Shown one piece after another: positions 25,192 through 34,577 of a DNA stretch of 64,000 nucleotides. Where the stretch lies: NCBI RefSeq assembly GCF_013449735.1, contig NZ_JACBNY010000008.1, positions 1-64,000 on the forward strand, read 5' to 3'. The notes below the pieces were generated by a model, which saw only the letters and a program-made list of their open reading frames with translations, was not told the DNA's origin and did no database searches. The translations under genes were made by a program, and so were the position numbers. Source of the stretch: Pseudolactococcus laudensis. Its GTDB lineage: Bacteria > Bacillota > Bacilli > Lactobacillales > Streptococcaceae. Within the stretch, counting starts at the first letter, position 1. Each line of letters starts with the position of its first letter.

Positions 25192-26202
25192 TTATCGTTG
25201 AATTGCGCCCGAACCTGCTGCTAGAAAATCACTCACTTCTCTTTCACTAAATAGATTAGTATCTCCGTGAACAGTATGTTTCAGAGCTGATGCTGCCGTA
25301 CCAAAATCTATTGATTCTTGTAATATCCATCCTGATAAAATACCGTGTAAAACGCCTCCTGAAAAGGCATCACCACCACCTACTCTATCAATAATTGGGT
25401 TAATTTCATGCGTTTTTGACATCACTAGACCATCTTTTTGATGCCATATTGCGCCTGTCAAGCGATTATGACTGGCACTTACTACGTCACGTTTTGTGGC
25501 ATAAAACAGCTTAATATTTGGAAAAATCTGATGCATCTTTTCGTAATAATAAACTAATTCATTAGCAACATCACTAGGTGCCTCAGGTATTCCTAACAAG
25601 TATAGGGCATCCATATGCCCGGCAGAGCAATAATCAACATACGGTAGGATTTTTTGAATGACAGCACCACATTCTGCCTGACTCCACATTTTCCCACGAT
25701 AATTAACATCAAAACTAACAATACAGCCTGCTGCTTTAGCAGCTTTAACGAGTTCAACCGCCATGTCCCGCCATGCAACTGAAACTGCAGAGACGATACC
25801 TGAAACATGGAAAATATCAACATCTTTAAACAATTCCGATAAATTCCACTCAATATCGTTCATAACTGCAAAACTTGAGCCTGCACGGTCAAAAAAAACA
25901 GATGCGCCACGTTCACCTACGCCAGCCTCCATATAGTAAGTCCCCAAACGTGGACCACCTTGCAATAAAAATTCGGTCGAAACATTATGAGACTTGAGAT
26001 GTCTTTTGACGGCTTCACCTAGTGCATTATCAGGTACTTTACTTGCAAAACTAACCTCATGCCCAAAATTTGCCAACGAAATTGCAACATTGGCTTCACC
26101 ACCACCATAAACTACCTGCATATGATCAATATGCGAGATTCGTGTACCAGCTGTCGTTGAAAAACGCGCGAGAATCTCACCTAACGTAACTACTTTACTC
26201 AT
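25192..26202 (-). CDS. kdgK: 2-dehydro-3-deoxygluconokinase, intact copy
   Basis: The 336-residue PfkB-family kinase phosphorylates KDG to KDPG. It starts MSKVVTLGEILARFST and has HMQVVYGGGEANVAISLANFG (about 26-46), FDVNYRGKMW (about 165), and the ATP/catalytic motif DRVGGGDAFSGG (about 272-283) with the base Asp. It is last in the second uronate cluster, 130 bp after kdgA. It can supply the kinase activity lost from the first cluster at 443-744, which makes that loss tolerable. The first half of the broken copy aligns with it along its whole length. Confidence 0.94.
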   Translation of the reverse strand: MSKVVTLGEILARFSTTAGTRISHIDHMQVVYGGGEANVAISLANFGHEVSFASKVPDNALGEAVKRHLKSHNVSTEFLLQGGPRLGTYYMEAGVGERGASVFFDRAGSSFAVMNDIEWNLSELFKDVDIFHVSGIVSAVSVAWRDMAVELVKAAKAAGCIVSFDVNYRGKMWSQAECGAVIQKILPYVDYCSAGHMDALYLLGIPEAPSDVANELVYYYEKMHQIFPNIKLFYATKRDVVSASHNRLTGAIWHQKDGLVMSKTHEINPIIDRVGGGDAFSGGVLHGILSGWILQESIDFGTAASALKHTVHGDTNLFSEREVSDFLAAGSGAIQR

Positions 26203-26332
26203 ATTTCATTATTCCTTTATACTCTAAACATCATAACTCTAAAAATATGCTGTGACACTTTGCGCTAATGCTGAGCCTATAACCACTTTTTTTGATAGGA
26301 AAAACTGCACGCTTAAAAACGTACAGTAGCCA

Positions 26333-26983
26333 TTATTTTCCTTTAATTTCAGCATATTTTGCCGCATATTGTTTAGCAACTTCTGTGACGCCTTCAAAGT
26401 CTCCTTTTTCTGCTGGCGCTAAAAGGTTACCGCCAACGCCAACAGTAATGACACCAGCTTCAAACCAGCCTGCCATATTATCTAAACTCACGCCACCTGT
26501 CGGCATAATGTTAATTTGTGGTAGTGGTGCTTTAAAGGCGCTAACAATACTAGGACCGAAGGCACCACCTGGGAATAACTTGACAATATCTACGCCGCTC
26601 TTCATGGCTTCTTTGATTTCAGTGATTGTCATGCAGCCTGGTAAATATGGAATTTGATAAAGATTACATACTTCAGCTGTTTCTTTATCAAACCATGGAC
26701 TTACGACATATTCTGCGCCTGACATAATTGCCAAACGAGCAGTTGCGCCATCTAAAACAGTACCTGCACCTACTACAACCTCAGGTTGATTTTTATAGTA
26801 AGTTGCTAATTCTCGAATCACATCTTCTGCCTGTGGTACAGTGAATGTTAACTCAATTCCTGTCAAACCGCCTTTGACAACAGCATGAGATGACTTCAAC
26901 GCCTCCTCTTTGGAATTGGCACGGATTACTGCTACGACACCTGTTTTTTCTAAACGATTTAATATTTCAACTCGTTTCATCAA
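26333..26983 (-). CDS. kdgA: KDPG/KHG aldolase, copy 2
   Basis: The 216-residue class I aldolase has Glu44 in GIELTFTVP and the Schiff-base Lys135 in IVKLFPGGAFGPS. It also has PYLPGCMTITE and PTGGVSLDNMAGW. It is about two-thirds identical by eye to the copy at 741-1403, mostly in the same blocks. It lies 141 bp after the GntR gene and 130 bp before kdgK. With kdgK, uxuA and uxuB in the same cluster it completes conversion of fructuronate to pyruvate and glyceraldehyde 3-phosphate. Confidence 0.93.
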   Translation of the reverse strand: MMKRVEILNRLEKTGVVAVIRANSKEEALKSSHAVVKGGLTGIELTFTVPQAEDVIRELATYYKNQPEVVVGAGTVLDGATARLAIMSGAEYVVSPWFDKETAEVCNLYQIPYLPGCMTITEIKEAMKSGVDIVKLFPGGAFGPSIVSAFKAPLPQINIMPTGGVSLDNMAGWFEAGVITVGVGGNLLAPAEKGDFEGVTEVAKQYAAKYAEIKGK

Positions 26984-27124
26984 CTTGCCTACCTTATCTA
27001 TTATTAGGATATCTCTATGAATTTAGATTTTAGCTTTAACCTCACTTCTCTAAATACTTTGAAACTTCTCCTAACCATATAACAATAAGGTTTCGGTAAA
27101 TTTCTATGGCCTTAAAAAATGAGA

Positions 27125-27844
27125 TTAAAATCCATTAAAATCAAGTTCTGAAATATCTTGTGAATTTGCATCATCTTCTGACAAAAAATAATCTGGATAT
27201 TTTGAGACAACAAAATCTTTTTCATCCAACATCATATGCAAATGAGACATGATTAAAAAGTTCATCTCATCAACATCTTTGGTGAAAATCGTATCCAGAA
27301 TTTTTTTGTGCTGATTGGTAATTTTCGCCCAATCTAATTCTTTGGTTACAATACGTAACCATCTAAAACGTTCTAAATGTGTATTACTTTTATTCATCCA
27401 GCGCCAGATTTCTTCTCGGCCAGCAATTTCAAAGCATGTTTTATGAAAGACATTATCAAAGAAGAAAAAATCTCGTTTATTCTGCTCAAAAGCGGCTTGA
27501 CATTGCTTTTCAATGATGCATTTTAAAGCTTTAAGCCCTTGATCATCAATTTTCATTAAGCATTCTAGCATAATCTTTTGCTCTAACTGCTCTCGTGTAA
27601 AACGCGCATTATCAGCAGACTTCAAATCAATCTTTGAAACATAAGTACCGCTTTGAGGAACGACGTGAATCAATCCCTGCTTTCTCAACTGTAGCAAAGC
27701 TTCTCGAATAGGTGTTCTTCCCATACTCAAAACCTGCCCTAGTTCATTTTCCGATATTTTTTGACCTGGTGCAAAATCTGAATAAATAATTTTACGCAAA
27801 ATTATTTTATACGCTTGCTCCTGTAAACTTGCTGGTTTTATCAT
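27125..27844 (-). CDS. GntR-family (FadR/FCD) regulator of the uronate cluster
   Basis: The 239-residue protein has an N-terminal winged helix (about 8-75), with GRTPIREALLQLRKQGLIHV and the wing PQSGTYVSKI, and an all-helical FCD ligand domain (about 80-215). FCD regulators such as UxuR, ExuR and KdgR-like proteins bind sugar acids and palindromes of the TGGTATACCA type. A matching site (27861-27874) lies in its own promoter and three more lie at 34514, 34878 and 35000. It is therefore probably autoregulated and controls both divergent units. Ligand identity (fructuronate, KDG or similar) is inference. Confidence 0.85.
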   Translation of the reverse strand: MIKPASLQEQAYKIILRKIIYSDFAPGQKISENELGQVLSMGRTPIREALLQLRKQGLIHVVPQSGTYVSKIDLKSADNARFTREQLEQKIMLECLMKIDDQGLKALKCIIEKQCQAAFEQNKRDFFFFDNVFHKTCFEIAGREEIWRWMNKSNTHLERFRWLRIVTKELDWAKITNQHKKILDTIFTKDVDEMNFLIMSHLHMMLDEKDFVVSKYPDYFLSEDDANSQDISELDFNGF

Positions 27845-27860
27845 GGCTTTACTCCTTATA

Positions 27861-27874
27861 TGTGATATATCAGT
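27861..27874. promoter_or_regulatory. GntR-type operator at the regulator gene
   Basis: TGTGATATATCAGT on the + strand (ACTGATATATCACA on the minus strand) lies between TATAAT-like boxes near 27880-27892 and the ATG at 27844. It shares the TGATATA core with the sites at 34514, 34878 and 35000, which points to autoregulation. Confidence 0.6.
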
Positions 27875-27938
27875 TATTATATCATATTATAGGGTTTATC
27901 CACTAAAGATTGATACCGTTTTCATACAGACCAATTTG

Positions 27939-28823
27939 TTATCTAAATAAATAACTTGTTTTAATTTCTTTTTCAACACGTCCTGCCAATACGCAATTCC
28001 CTTCTTTTTCCAGTAATTCAGCACTTTTGCCAGCCTTATCTGGAATCCCATAGAAAGGTTCTAAACAGACAAACTTTGCGGCTGCCTTGTCTTGTGTCCA
28101 TAGACAAAAATAAGGAAACTCATGCGTATCAACAGTTACTGAATGTGCTGATTTAGAACTAGACAGGGTTACAGATGTGATATCTGGATTATCAAAGACA
28201 ATCAAACCATCCTTAAATAATTCACGTGTCAATTGAACCTTACCTTTGACAGTTTTAAAAGAATGCGCCACACCACTGCGATGTGGCATAGGTGTCATCA
28301 CAAACTCAAAACGTTTCAAATCAATCGAGTTTGGCTCAAAGCTAACCTCGTAATCTTCAAACTCACCTGCATCATCAAAAGGAATACGAAAAGCTGGATG
28401 TGCCCCCAAAGAGAAAGACATTGGTTCATCTGACAGATTTTTAACAGTATAAGTCGTCTCTAATCCAATTGATGTCAAAGTATAGCGCAAAATCAAATCA
28501 AAATGGAAAGGAAAACGCGCAAAGGTGCTCTCATTATCGGATAGACTCAGACTAACACTTTCAGATGATTGAGCCACAACTTTGAAATCAAACTCACCTG
28601 CAAAACCATGATGAGGCATCTCGTAGTTTTTATCTTTGTGACGATACTGGTCATCATTTGACTTACCAATTGATGGAAAAAGGACTGGTGCATGTTTAGC
28701 CCAAACATCAGGATTTCCATCCCATAAGTAGTCAATTGACTGCACTTTACTGAATATTTTCTGTAACTCTGCACCTTTTTCTGATATTTCAACCAAAAAT
28801 TGTTCATTTTCGAGTGTAATCAT
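27939..28823 (-). CDS. Aldose 1-epimerase-like protein (LacX type)
   Basis: With start MITLENEQFLVEISEKGAEL at 28823 (GTGAGG upstream) the product is 294 residues. It belongs to the mutarotase superfamily. Features are DYLWDGNPDVWAKHAPVLFPSIGK (about 35-58, LacX-like), HGFAGEFDFKV, the AHPAFRIPF segment with His, and a late Glu in VCLEPFYGIPD. LacX-like proteins sit in sugar operons with an uncertain substrate. Here the substrate may be a uronate or other hexose anomer. The gene lies 7 bp after uxuA and about 94 bp before the regulator, which may be transcribed separately. Confidence 0.82.
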   Translation of the reverse strand: MITLENEQFLVEISEKGAELQKIFSKVQSIDYLWDGNPDVWAKHAPVLFPSIGKSNDDQYRHKDKNYEMPHHGFAGEFDFKVVAQSSESVSLSLSDNESTFARFPFHFDLILRYTLTSIGLETTYTVKNLSDEPMSFSLGAHPAFRIPFDDAGEFEDYEVSFEPNSIDLKRFEFVMTPMPHRSGVAHSFKTVKGKVQLTRELFKDGLIVFDNPDITSVTLSSSKSAHSVTVDTHEFPYFCLWTQDKAAAKFVCLEPFYGIPDKAGKSAELLEKEGNCVLAGRVEKEIKTSYLFR

Positions 28824-28830
28824 GTTGACC

Positions 28831-29901
28831 TCACTTCTTTTCCAGTGCTTCCCACAAACCATTCAAATAAGATAAGCCAAGTGCACGGTCATATAATCCA
28901 TATCCTGGGCGACCAGTCTCTCCCCAAATCATGCGACCATGGTCTGGACGAATATAACCATCAAAACCATTATCATGCAAGGCTTGCATAATAGCATACA
29001 TATCCAATGAGCCTTCACTAGACAAATGAGGTGCTTCGTAGAAATCTTTGGCAGCGACATTTGTAAATTTGATGTTACGCACATGAGCAAATGAAATGCG
29101 GTTTCGCTTAGTAAATTCAGCCACAATCGCCACCACATCATTGGCTGGGTCTTCTGCAATACTACCAGTACACAAGGTAATACCATTATATGGCGAATCA
29201 ACAGCGTTACACATCCAATCCAAATCCTCACGATTTTTAACCATACGAGGCAAGCCAAAAACGCTATACGGTGGATCATCAGGGTGACAAGCCATTTTCA
29301 CACCAACTTCTTCACACGTTGGGATGATCGCTTCCATAAAGTATTTGAAGTTAGCGCGCAAATCATCATCCGTCACATTTTTATAGAAAGCAAACACCTC
29401 TTTAAATTGTGACAAACGCTCTGGCTCCCAGCCTGGCAAGCTAAAGCCATCCGCGCCAGCCTCCATATTTTGAATTAATGCTTCTGGCGAGGCAGGCATA
29501 TCACTGCTGACAAAAGAAAGCGTTGAAGAACCATCCGGCAACTTGAAATCCAAATCTGTTTTCAACCAATCAAAGACAGGCATGAAATTATAGCAAATCA
29601 CTTCAATACCATATTCCGCTAAATTGCGAATCGTTGTTTTGTAATTTTCAATCCATTTATCACGTGTCGGTACACCCATTTTGATATCTTCGTGAATATT
29701 CACACTTTCAATCACTTTAAGCGTTAAACCAGCCGCCTCAATTTCTTCTTTTAGGGCTTTGATACGTTCCTTAGGCCAAACTTCACCTACAGGAATATCC
29801 ATCAAAGTACCGACAATCCCTTTACAACCTGGTATTTGACGAATATCTTCTAACTTGATTTTTTCTTCATTCACACCATACCATCTGAATGTCATTTCCA
29901 T
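28831..29901 (-). CDS. uxuA: Mannonate dehydratase, copy 2
   Basis: The 356-residue enzyme converts mannonate to KDG. It contains MTFRWYGVNEEKI, CYNFMPVFDW, MACHPDDPPYSVFGLPR, LCTGSIAEDP, FAHVRNIKF and GYIRPDHGRMIWGETG. All these blocks correspond to copy 1 at 1451-2530, with many differences in between. It lies 15 bp after uxuB. Since this cluster also has an intact kdgK, it is likely to be the working pathway. Confidence 0.95.
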   Translation of the reverse strand: MEMTFRWYGVNEEKIKLEDIRQIPGCKGIVGTLMDIPVGEVWPKERIKALKEEIEAAGLTLKVIESVNIHEDIKMGVPTRDKWIENYKTTIRNLAEYGIEVICYNFMPVFDWLKTDLDFKLPDGSSTLSFVSSDMPASPEALIQNMEAGADGFSLPGWEPERLSQFKEVFAFYKNVTDDDLRANFKYFMEAIIPTCEEVGVKMACHPDDPPYSVFGLPRMVKNREDLDWMCNAVDSPYNGITLCTGSIAEDPANDVVAIVAEFTKRNRISFAHVRNIKFTNVAAKDFYEAPHLSSEGSLDMYAIMQALHDNGFDGYIRPDHGRMIWGETGRPGYGLYDRALGLSYLNGLWEALEKK

Positions 29902-29916
29902 TTAGTCTTCTACCTC

Positions 29917-31548
29917 CTATTTTTTATTTTCTGCTAATAGCGCTTGTAATGTATGACGCACAGCGCCAGGACCACGCAACAGCTCGGCAATGTAGCCCTC
30001 AACTTTTTCACCTAAACCTGCTTGATACAAGTCAAGACCAAAAATCTTTTCATTCGACAAAATCGGTGCAACTTTATCATGTAGATTACCTGAAAAGCCT
30101 AAAGTCACATCGCTTAATTGCGCCTGTAAGTCCGCTAACAATGGATCTGGACTGATAGCAAAGGATTCTCCATTATCATCGACACCCAACAAATACCGTA
30201 CCCATGCAGCCAAGGTCAGGGGAATAAAAGTCAATTCCTTCACATATAAGGTATCACTCTCAACATATTTCTTAATCGTCTCACCAAAGCGAATGGCAAC
30301 TTTTTGTGACGTATCACAAGCAATCCGTTGTGGCGTATCAGGAATATTTGAATTCACCAAACGTTTTTTGACCACCTCATCAATAAAGTCTTTCGGATTA
30401 ATAATCTCAGGATTGACAACTACCGGTAACCCCTCAACATATCCAACTTGTTTGACCAAATCAACTAAGTCTTCATCTGCCATTTCACCAGAAATTGACG
30501 TAAAACCAAGCAGATTTCCAAAAATAGCCAACGAAGTATGGAGCGGATTTAAACAAGTCGTTACCTTCATCGTATCTGCTTTATCAACCGTATCACGGTC
30601 AGTTAAAATCACACCAGCCGCTTCAAGTTCAGGACGACCATTTGGAAAACTATCTTCTATTACAAGATAATGCGATACTTCTGTATTTGCAAACGGTGCA
30701 ATATTGGTATGTTTTGGCGTATGAATAAGCTCAACGCCTTCAAACCCTTCATTCTCAAGTGCCGTTTTAACACTTTCAGACGGATTTGGCGTAATGCGGT
30801 CAATCATCGACCAAGGGAAACTAACCTTATTGCTATCTTCCAAATAATCTACAAAAGCTTGTGGTGCATGTTCTTGCGTAACCCAGCCTTTAGCGATACC
30901 TAAAATACTCTCTTGGAATTTTTGACCATTTTGAGAAAAATTGTCCGTCGTCACCATAGCAATCGGTAATTGACCAGCATAGAAACGTGCCAATAATAGA
31001 CTTGCCACAATCGCCATTGTATGCTCAGCTGAATCAGGTCCCTCAGCAATATCTTTCTCAACTAAAGCTGTATAGTTCCCATTAATATCAGTTAAGCTAT
31101 ACCCTTTTTCAGTGATTGTGAAAGTCGCAAATTGTAGACTAGCATTTTCAAAGATAGCTTTGACCGCCTCATAACTTTCAGAGCGACTAGGGTTGCAATA
31201 ATAAGCTGCTGCAGTCGATTGCAATAATTTTTTCTCTAATTTACCATCTTCATGCATGATAACCTCAAGAATAGCATTATCATAAGGTAAATAGGCTTCA
31301 TCTATGATATTCTCATCATAAGTTTCACAGACAACAACACCTGTTTCAAGTTTTCCTTGATTAATTAATTCTTGTGCCACTTCAGCATGAAAGCCACGAT
31401 AGAGATTCCCACCACCAAAGTGAACCCACTGAGGCTTACTAGCAGTCTTATCCCGCAAGATATCAATATTTATATTTGTAATTTGAACATCTCGTTCAGC
31501 CAACTCACTTGTTTGTGAAGATAGGCACTCATTTAATTTAACTACCAA
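29917..31548 (-). CDS. uxuB: Fructuronate reductase, copy 2
   Basis: The 543-residue mannitol-dehydrogenase family protein has HFGGGNLYRGFHAE (about 42), TTDNFSQNG (about 195), PWSMIDRITPNPSE, the KVTTCLNPLHTSLAIFGN catalytic block and FGETIKKYV. Length agrees with copy 1 at 2539-4188. It starts 47 bp after the SDR gene and is followed by uxuA. The reaction, by context, is fructuronate to mannonate with NADH. A tagaturonate or mannitol substrate is less likely next to uxuA. Confidence 0.92.
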   Translation of the reverse strand: MVVKLNECLSSQTSELAERDVQITNINIDILRDKTASKPQWVHFGGGNLYRGFHAEVAQELINQGKLETGVVVCETYDENIIDEAYLPYDNAILEVIMHEDGKLEKKLLQSTAAAYYCNPSRSESYEAVKAIFENASLQFATFTITEKGYSLTDINGNYTALVEKDIAEGPDSAEHTMAIVASLLLARFYAGQLPIAMVTTDNFSQNGQKFQESILGIAKGWVTQEHAPQAFVDYLEDSNKVSFPWSMIDRITPNPSESVKTALENEGFEGVELIHTPKHTNIAPFANTEVSHYLVIEDSFPNGRPELEAAGVILTDRDTVDKADTMKVTTCLNPLHTSLAIFGNLLGFTSISGEMADEDLVDLVKQVGYVEGLPVVVNPEIINPKDFIDEVVKKRLVNSNIPDTPQRIACDTSQKVAIRFGETIKKYVESDTLYVKELTFIPLTLAAWVRYLLGVDDNGESFAISPDPLLADLQAQLSDVTLGFSGNLHDKVAPILSNEKIFGLDLYQAGLGEKVEGYIAELLRGPGAVRHTLQALLAENKK

Positions 31549-31595
31549 AAATTGACCTCCATTATATTTTCGTCATTAAAGTACTACTTGTTTTC

Positions 31596-32384
31596 TTACG
31601 CCTGTTTCCCTATATACGCTAGGATACCTCCGTCTACATATAAGACATGGCCATTAACAAAGTCTGAGGCTCTTGAGGCTAAAAAGACAGCTGGCCCAGC
31701 TAGGTCGCAAGGCTGCCCCCAACGGTTCGCAGGCGTTTTCGCTAAGATGAAATTGTTAAATGGATGCCCATCTTCACGCAACGGTGCTGTTTGTGGTGTT
31801 GCGACGTAACCTGGACCAATGCCATTACATTGAATATTGTATATCCCATATTCTGAGGCAATATTACGTGTCAACATCTTCAAACCACCCTTAGCAGCGG
31901 CGTAGGCGCTGACTGTTTCACGACCTAACTCACTCATCATAGAGCAAATATTAATAATTTTGCCACCACCTTTAGCAATCATACTGGGAATAACTGCCTT
32001 AGACATAATGAATGGTCCAGTCAAGTCAACATCAATCACCTGTCGAAAATCAGATACCGCCATATCAACCATAGGAATACGTTTGATAATCCCAGCATTA
32101 TTAACCAAGATATCAATTGAGCCGACATCTGTTTCAATTTGCTTAATCGCCGCTTGAACTGCGACTTCATCCGTCACATCAAAGACATAGCCATGTGCTT
32201 TAACACCTGCGACTTCATATGCAGACAATCCTTTATCAACTGATGCTTGCCTTGAACTGTTGAAAACAATTGTTGCACCTGCCTGCGAGAGCCCCCGTGC
32301 TATCTCAAAACCAATGCCGTATACAGCACCCGTTATCAAGGCAACTTTACCGTCTAATTGATAGTCTGCCATTGAAAATTTCAT
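31596..32384 (-). CDS. Short-chain dehydrogenase, gluconate 5-dehydrogenase/KduD-like
   Basis: The 262-residue classical SDR has the cofactor motif TGAVYGIGFEIA (about 18-29), NNAGIIKRIPMVDM, and the Ser and YAAAKGG catalytic set. The C-terminal VNGHVLYVDGGILAYIG is intact. The IIKRIPM run is typical of gluconate 5-dehydrogenase and 2-dehydro-3-deoxygluconate 5-dehydrogenase (KduD). In streptococcal hyaluronate loci the KduD-type enzyme makes KDG from 4-deoxy-uronates. Here it could feed KDG into kdgK. The start ATG could be MKFSMADYQ or the inner Met. It lies 47 bp before uxuB. Confidence 0.85.
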   Translation of the reverse strand: MKFSMADYQLDGKVALITGAVYGIGFEIARGLSQAGATIVFNSSRQASVDKGLSAYEVAGVKAHGYVFDVTDEVAVQAAIKQIETDVGSIDILVNNAGIIKRIPMVDMAVSDFRQVIDVDLTGPFIMSKAVIPSMIAKGGGKIINICSMMSELGRETVSAYAAAKGGLKMLTRNIASEYGIYNIQCNGIGPGYVATPQTAPLREDGHPFNNFILAKTPANRWGQPCDLAGPAVFLASRASDFVNGHVLYVDGGILAYIGKQA

Positions 32385-32455
32385 TCTACACTATCCTTAT
32401 CTTATTTTTAAATATTGGGTGTAACGATGCTTGTAACATAGCATGATTACGCCTA

Positions 32456-33052
32456 CTAGACATCGAAAATTTTCGCATCTATTCCTTCAAAAACTCTTGG
32501 ATTAAAAGATAGGTTAGTCGCTAATTTTGAAAAATAAATCGCACCAATCTCACTTGCACAATCTAATGGTAGTCGTTTTCTTCTACCTAAAAAATGTTTC
32601 TCTAAAATCGGCTGACGTGTGTAGATTGTCTCATCTTCTTCCTCAAAAATATGAAAAAGTTCATGCCATAAAACAAGAGATTCAAAATTTACAGCCCATT
32701 TGTCATCCAACTCAAGCCATTCTTTTAGAATAGCACTTGCCTTGTTAACCGCTCTTACGTTCATTACAACCTTTTTTTCATTTGGGTCGCATACAGCAAA
32801 GATTGGCATTAGTGAAAAATCAAACTCCTCCACTAATTGATAACCACTGCCTTCAATCAAAGAAAGTGGAGAAGACTTGTCTTTTATTTGAAATCGTTCC
32901 CACAATTTTTGAGCTGCTAGCATACAATTTTTTATGATATCTATTTTTTCATCATGTAATATGCCACGTGCAGGACTATTATTCACAAGTTCTAAAAAAT
33001 AATCAATATCTGTTGTTTGTGTTTTTGCAAGCACCTGATTATAATTAGACAA
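32456..33052 (-). CDS. Zincin-like (HExxH) protein of unknown role
   Basis: The 198-residue protein starts with TTG at 33052 behind GGAGAGGAAG. It has a HELFH motif (His130, Glu131, His134) in ESLVLWHELFHIFEE. A possible third ligand is Glu168 in CASEIGAIYFSK. This is the layout of gluzincin-type metallopeptidases such as ImmA/IrrE domains, but the sequence is not one I can place firmly. No signal or membrane segment is present, so it is cytoplasmic. It sits between the permease and the SDR and shares their direction. A peptidase in a sugar-acid operon is unexpected, and it could instead be tied to the divergent hydantoinase-type gene. Confidence 0.55.
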   Translation of the reverse strand: MSNYNQVLAKTQTTDIDYFLELVNNSPARGILHDEKIDIIKNCMLAAQKLWERFQIKDKSSPLSLIEGSGYQLVEEFDFSLMPIFAVCDPNEKKVVMNVRAVNKASAILKEWLELDDKWAVNFESLVLWHELFHIFEEEDETIYTRQPILEKHFLGRRKRLPLDCASEIGAIYFSKLATNLSFNPRVFEGIDAKIFDV

Positions 33053-33103
33053 ACTCTTCCTCTCCTTTCTTCAATTTTTTCCAAAAAAATTACGGTATCT
33101 CTC

Positions 33104-34384
33104 TTAGAGATAATAAACGAAATACCCCATTACCAAACAAGCGACAGATAATGCCCAAGCCCAACCCAGATTAGACTTAATATATTCTTTTGTATCTACC
33201 TTAACAAAATTCAGTGCCCACATCGTCCAAGACTGTGTCGGACAAGATGACGCAACGATTGAAACAGGTAAAATCATGAAAATAATGAACAAGAATTTCT
33301 CATCAAAAGTTCCCATGGCTTGTAAAATTGATGCTAAGGCAATACCTGAACCCCAAATCATCAAAGGACCACGGAATAAAGCAAGTGGTGCAAAAACAGC
33401 AAAGGCAATTAGCAAGATAATCGGTGAATTTGGAATGAAATCTCCAAATAAATCTTGTAAAATAGGCGCAATTTGTTTTGCAGCAGCTTGGAAGATGTTA
33501 ACACTATAAAGCATACCAATCAAGAGACCGCTATCCGCAACCCCGTCATATAATGTTTTTTGAGCTTTAGTTACAGCCATTTTATACGAGTTCAAGTTCC
33601 TAGTTAATAACAAACCAAGGAAAATCCCCATGATAAACGCTGGTACCGGTTGCCATTTAAAGATAGCAACCATAATAATTGGGATAAATGGTACAAAAAC
33701 AACATATCCTTTTAATTGTGTATCTGATGCACCTTGTTCTGCAGCAGACCAAGCACGCAATTTTTTCTTATTAGCAAGGCCATAATTAAACAAAATATAA
33801 GCAATTAAAATGACCAAGTGAAACGCTGTTGCGATAAGTCCAAATTTTACATAATGATTATCATATTTAATACCTGTAAAAACTGCAAAGAATTGACTAA
33901 CATAAGCAACGTTTAACCACATGCCGCCAGCAACAGCTAGCATATAAGCTCCAACTGCTGTCCGTTTATCAATTCCTAGTGACATCAAGATTGGCAAAAT
34001 AATCATACCAATCGCCATAACCGAACCAACACCAAAGGCACTTGTAAAGATAAGCATACAAACAATATTAATGAGTAAAGTTGTCACAAGTGGTTTATCA
34101 CCAGCTAGTTCAACTGTTTTCTTAATAATATAACCTGCAATTCCTGTATCAACCAGAACACGACCAAACCATGCCCCAAATACTATGACCGCAATCGTCC
34201 CCCCATAGGCGGCAACTGAATCTTGAAAAATTGCTGTCACAACTGTTTGAATTGGTACTAATCCAATCACACACCATAAAACTGCCGTTACTAGGAAACC
34301 TAAAAGTAGATTTCCTCCTTTCATACAATAGAGTACCAGCACCAAAAAGGTTGCTAGCAGTAAAATACCCTGTAAAATAACCAT
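33104..34384 (-). CDS. GntP/citrate-type multi-pass permease
   Basis: The 426-residue protein has about twelve hydrophobic segments and no signal peptide. MVILQGILLLATFLVLV begins the first segment, and GGTIAVIVFGAWFGRVLVDTG lies near residue 80. The overall layout fits the ion-transporter superfamily that includes gluconate (GntP) and citrate (CitMHS) carriers. ATG 34384 follows GAAAGAGG; the longer frame to 34432 has no ribosome site. It is the first gene after a promoter with a cre site and a GntR-type operator. It may import a uronate, aldonate or the substrate of the divergent hydantoinase-type enzyme; the substrate is not shown by sequence. Confidence 0.7.
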   Translation of the reverse strand: MVILQGILLLATFLVLVLYCMKGGNLLLGFLVTAVLWCVIGLVPIQTVVTAIFQDSVAAYGGTIAVIVFGAWFGRVLVDTGIAGYIIKKTVELAGDKPLVTTLLINIVCMLIFTSAFGVGSVMAIGMIILPILMSLGIDKRTAVGAYMLAVAGGMWLNVAYVSQFFAVFTGIKYDNHYVKFGLIATAFHLVILIAYILFNYGLANKKKLRAWSAAEQGASDTQLKGYVVFVPFIPIIMVAIFKWQPVPAFIMGIFLGLLLTRNLNSYKMAVTKAQKTLYDGVADSGLLIGMLYSVNIFQAAAKQIAPILQDLFGDFIPNSPIILLIAFAVFAPLALFRGPLMIWGSGIALASILQAMGTFDEKFLFIIFMILPVSIVASSCPTQSWTMWALNFVKVDTKEYIKSNLGWAWALSVACLVMGYFVYYL

Positions 34385-34513
34385 AAAATCCTCTTTCCTA
34401 TTAAATTCCTTTAAACAATGAAGTCCCCTCAAAATTTGAGTATGATTTCCTTATACAAAGCCTTTCTATTTATTTAAAACTCTCCAATTATTGGATACCG
34501 AACAACCTTCAAA

Positions 34514-34577
34514 ACTGATATACTAGTATTTCGATTTTTATTATACAATTATATTCAAGAATTGTAAAGCGCTTTCA
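34514..34577 (-). promoter_or_regulatory. Permease operon promoter with cre and GntR-type operator
   Basis: On the minus strand TTTACA (34563-34568) and TATAAT (34540-34545) are 17 bp apart. A near-perfect cre, TGAAAGCGCTTTACA (34563-34577), covers the -35 box. The operator ACTGATATACTAGT (34514-34527, + strand) lies at about +10 to +25. This gives CcpA repression from the -35 side and regulator repression downstream. Confidence 0.8.

Noticed and set aside
27061-27124. Terminator after the GntR gene
   Set aside because: Only weak, broken complementarity was found, so none was called.
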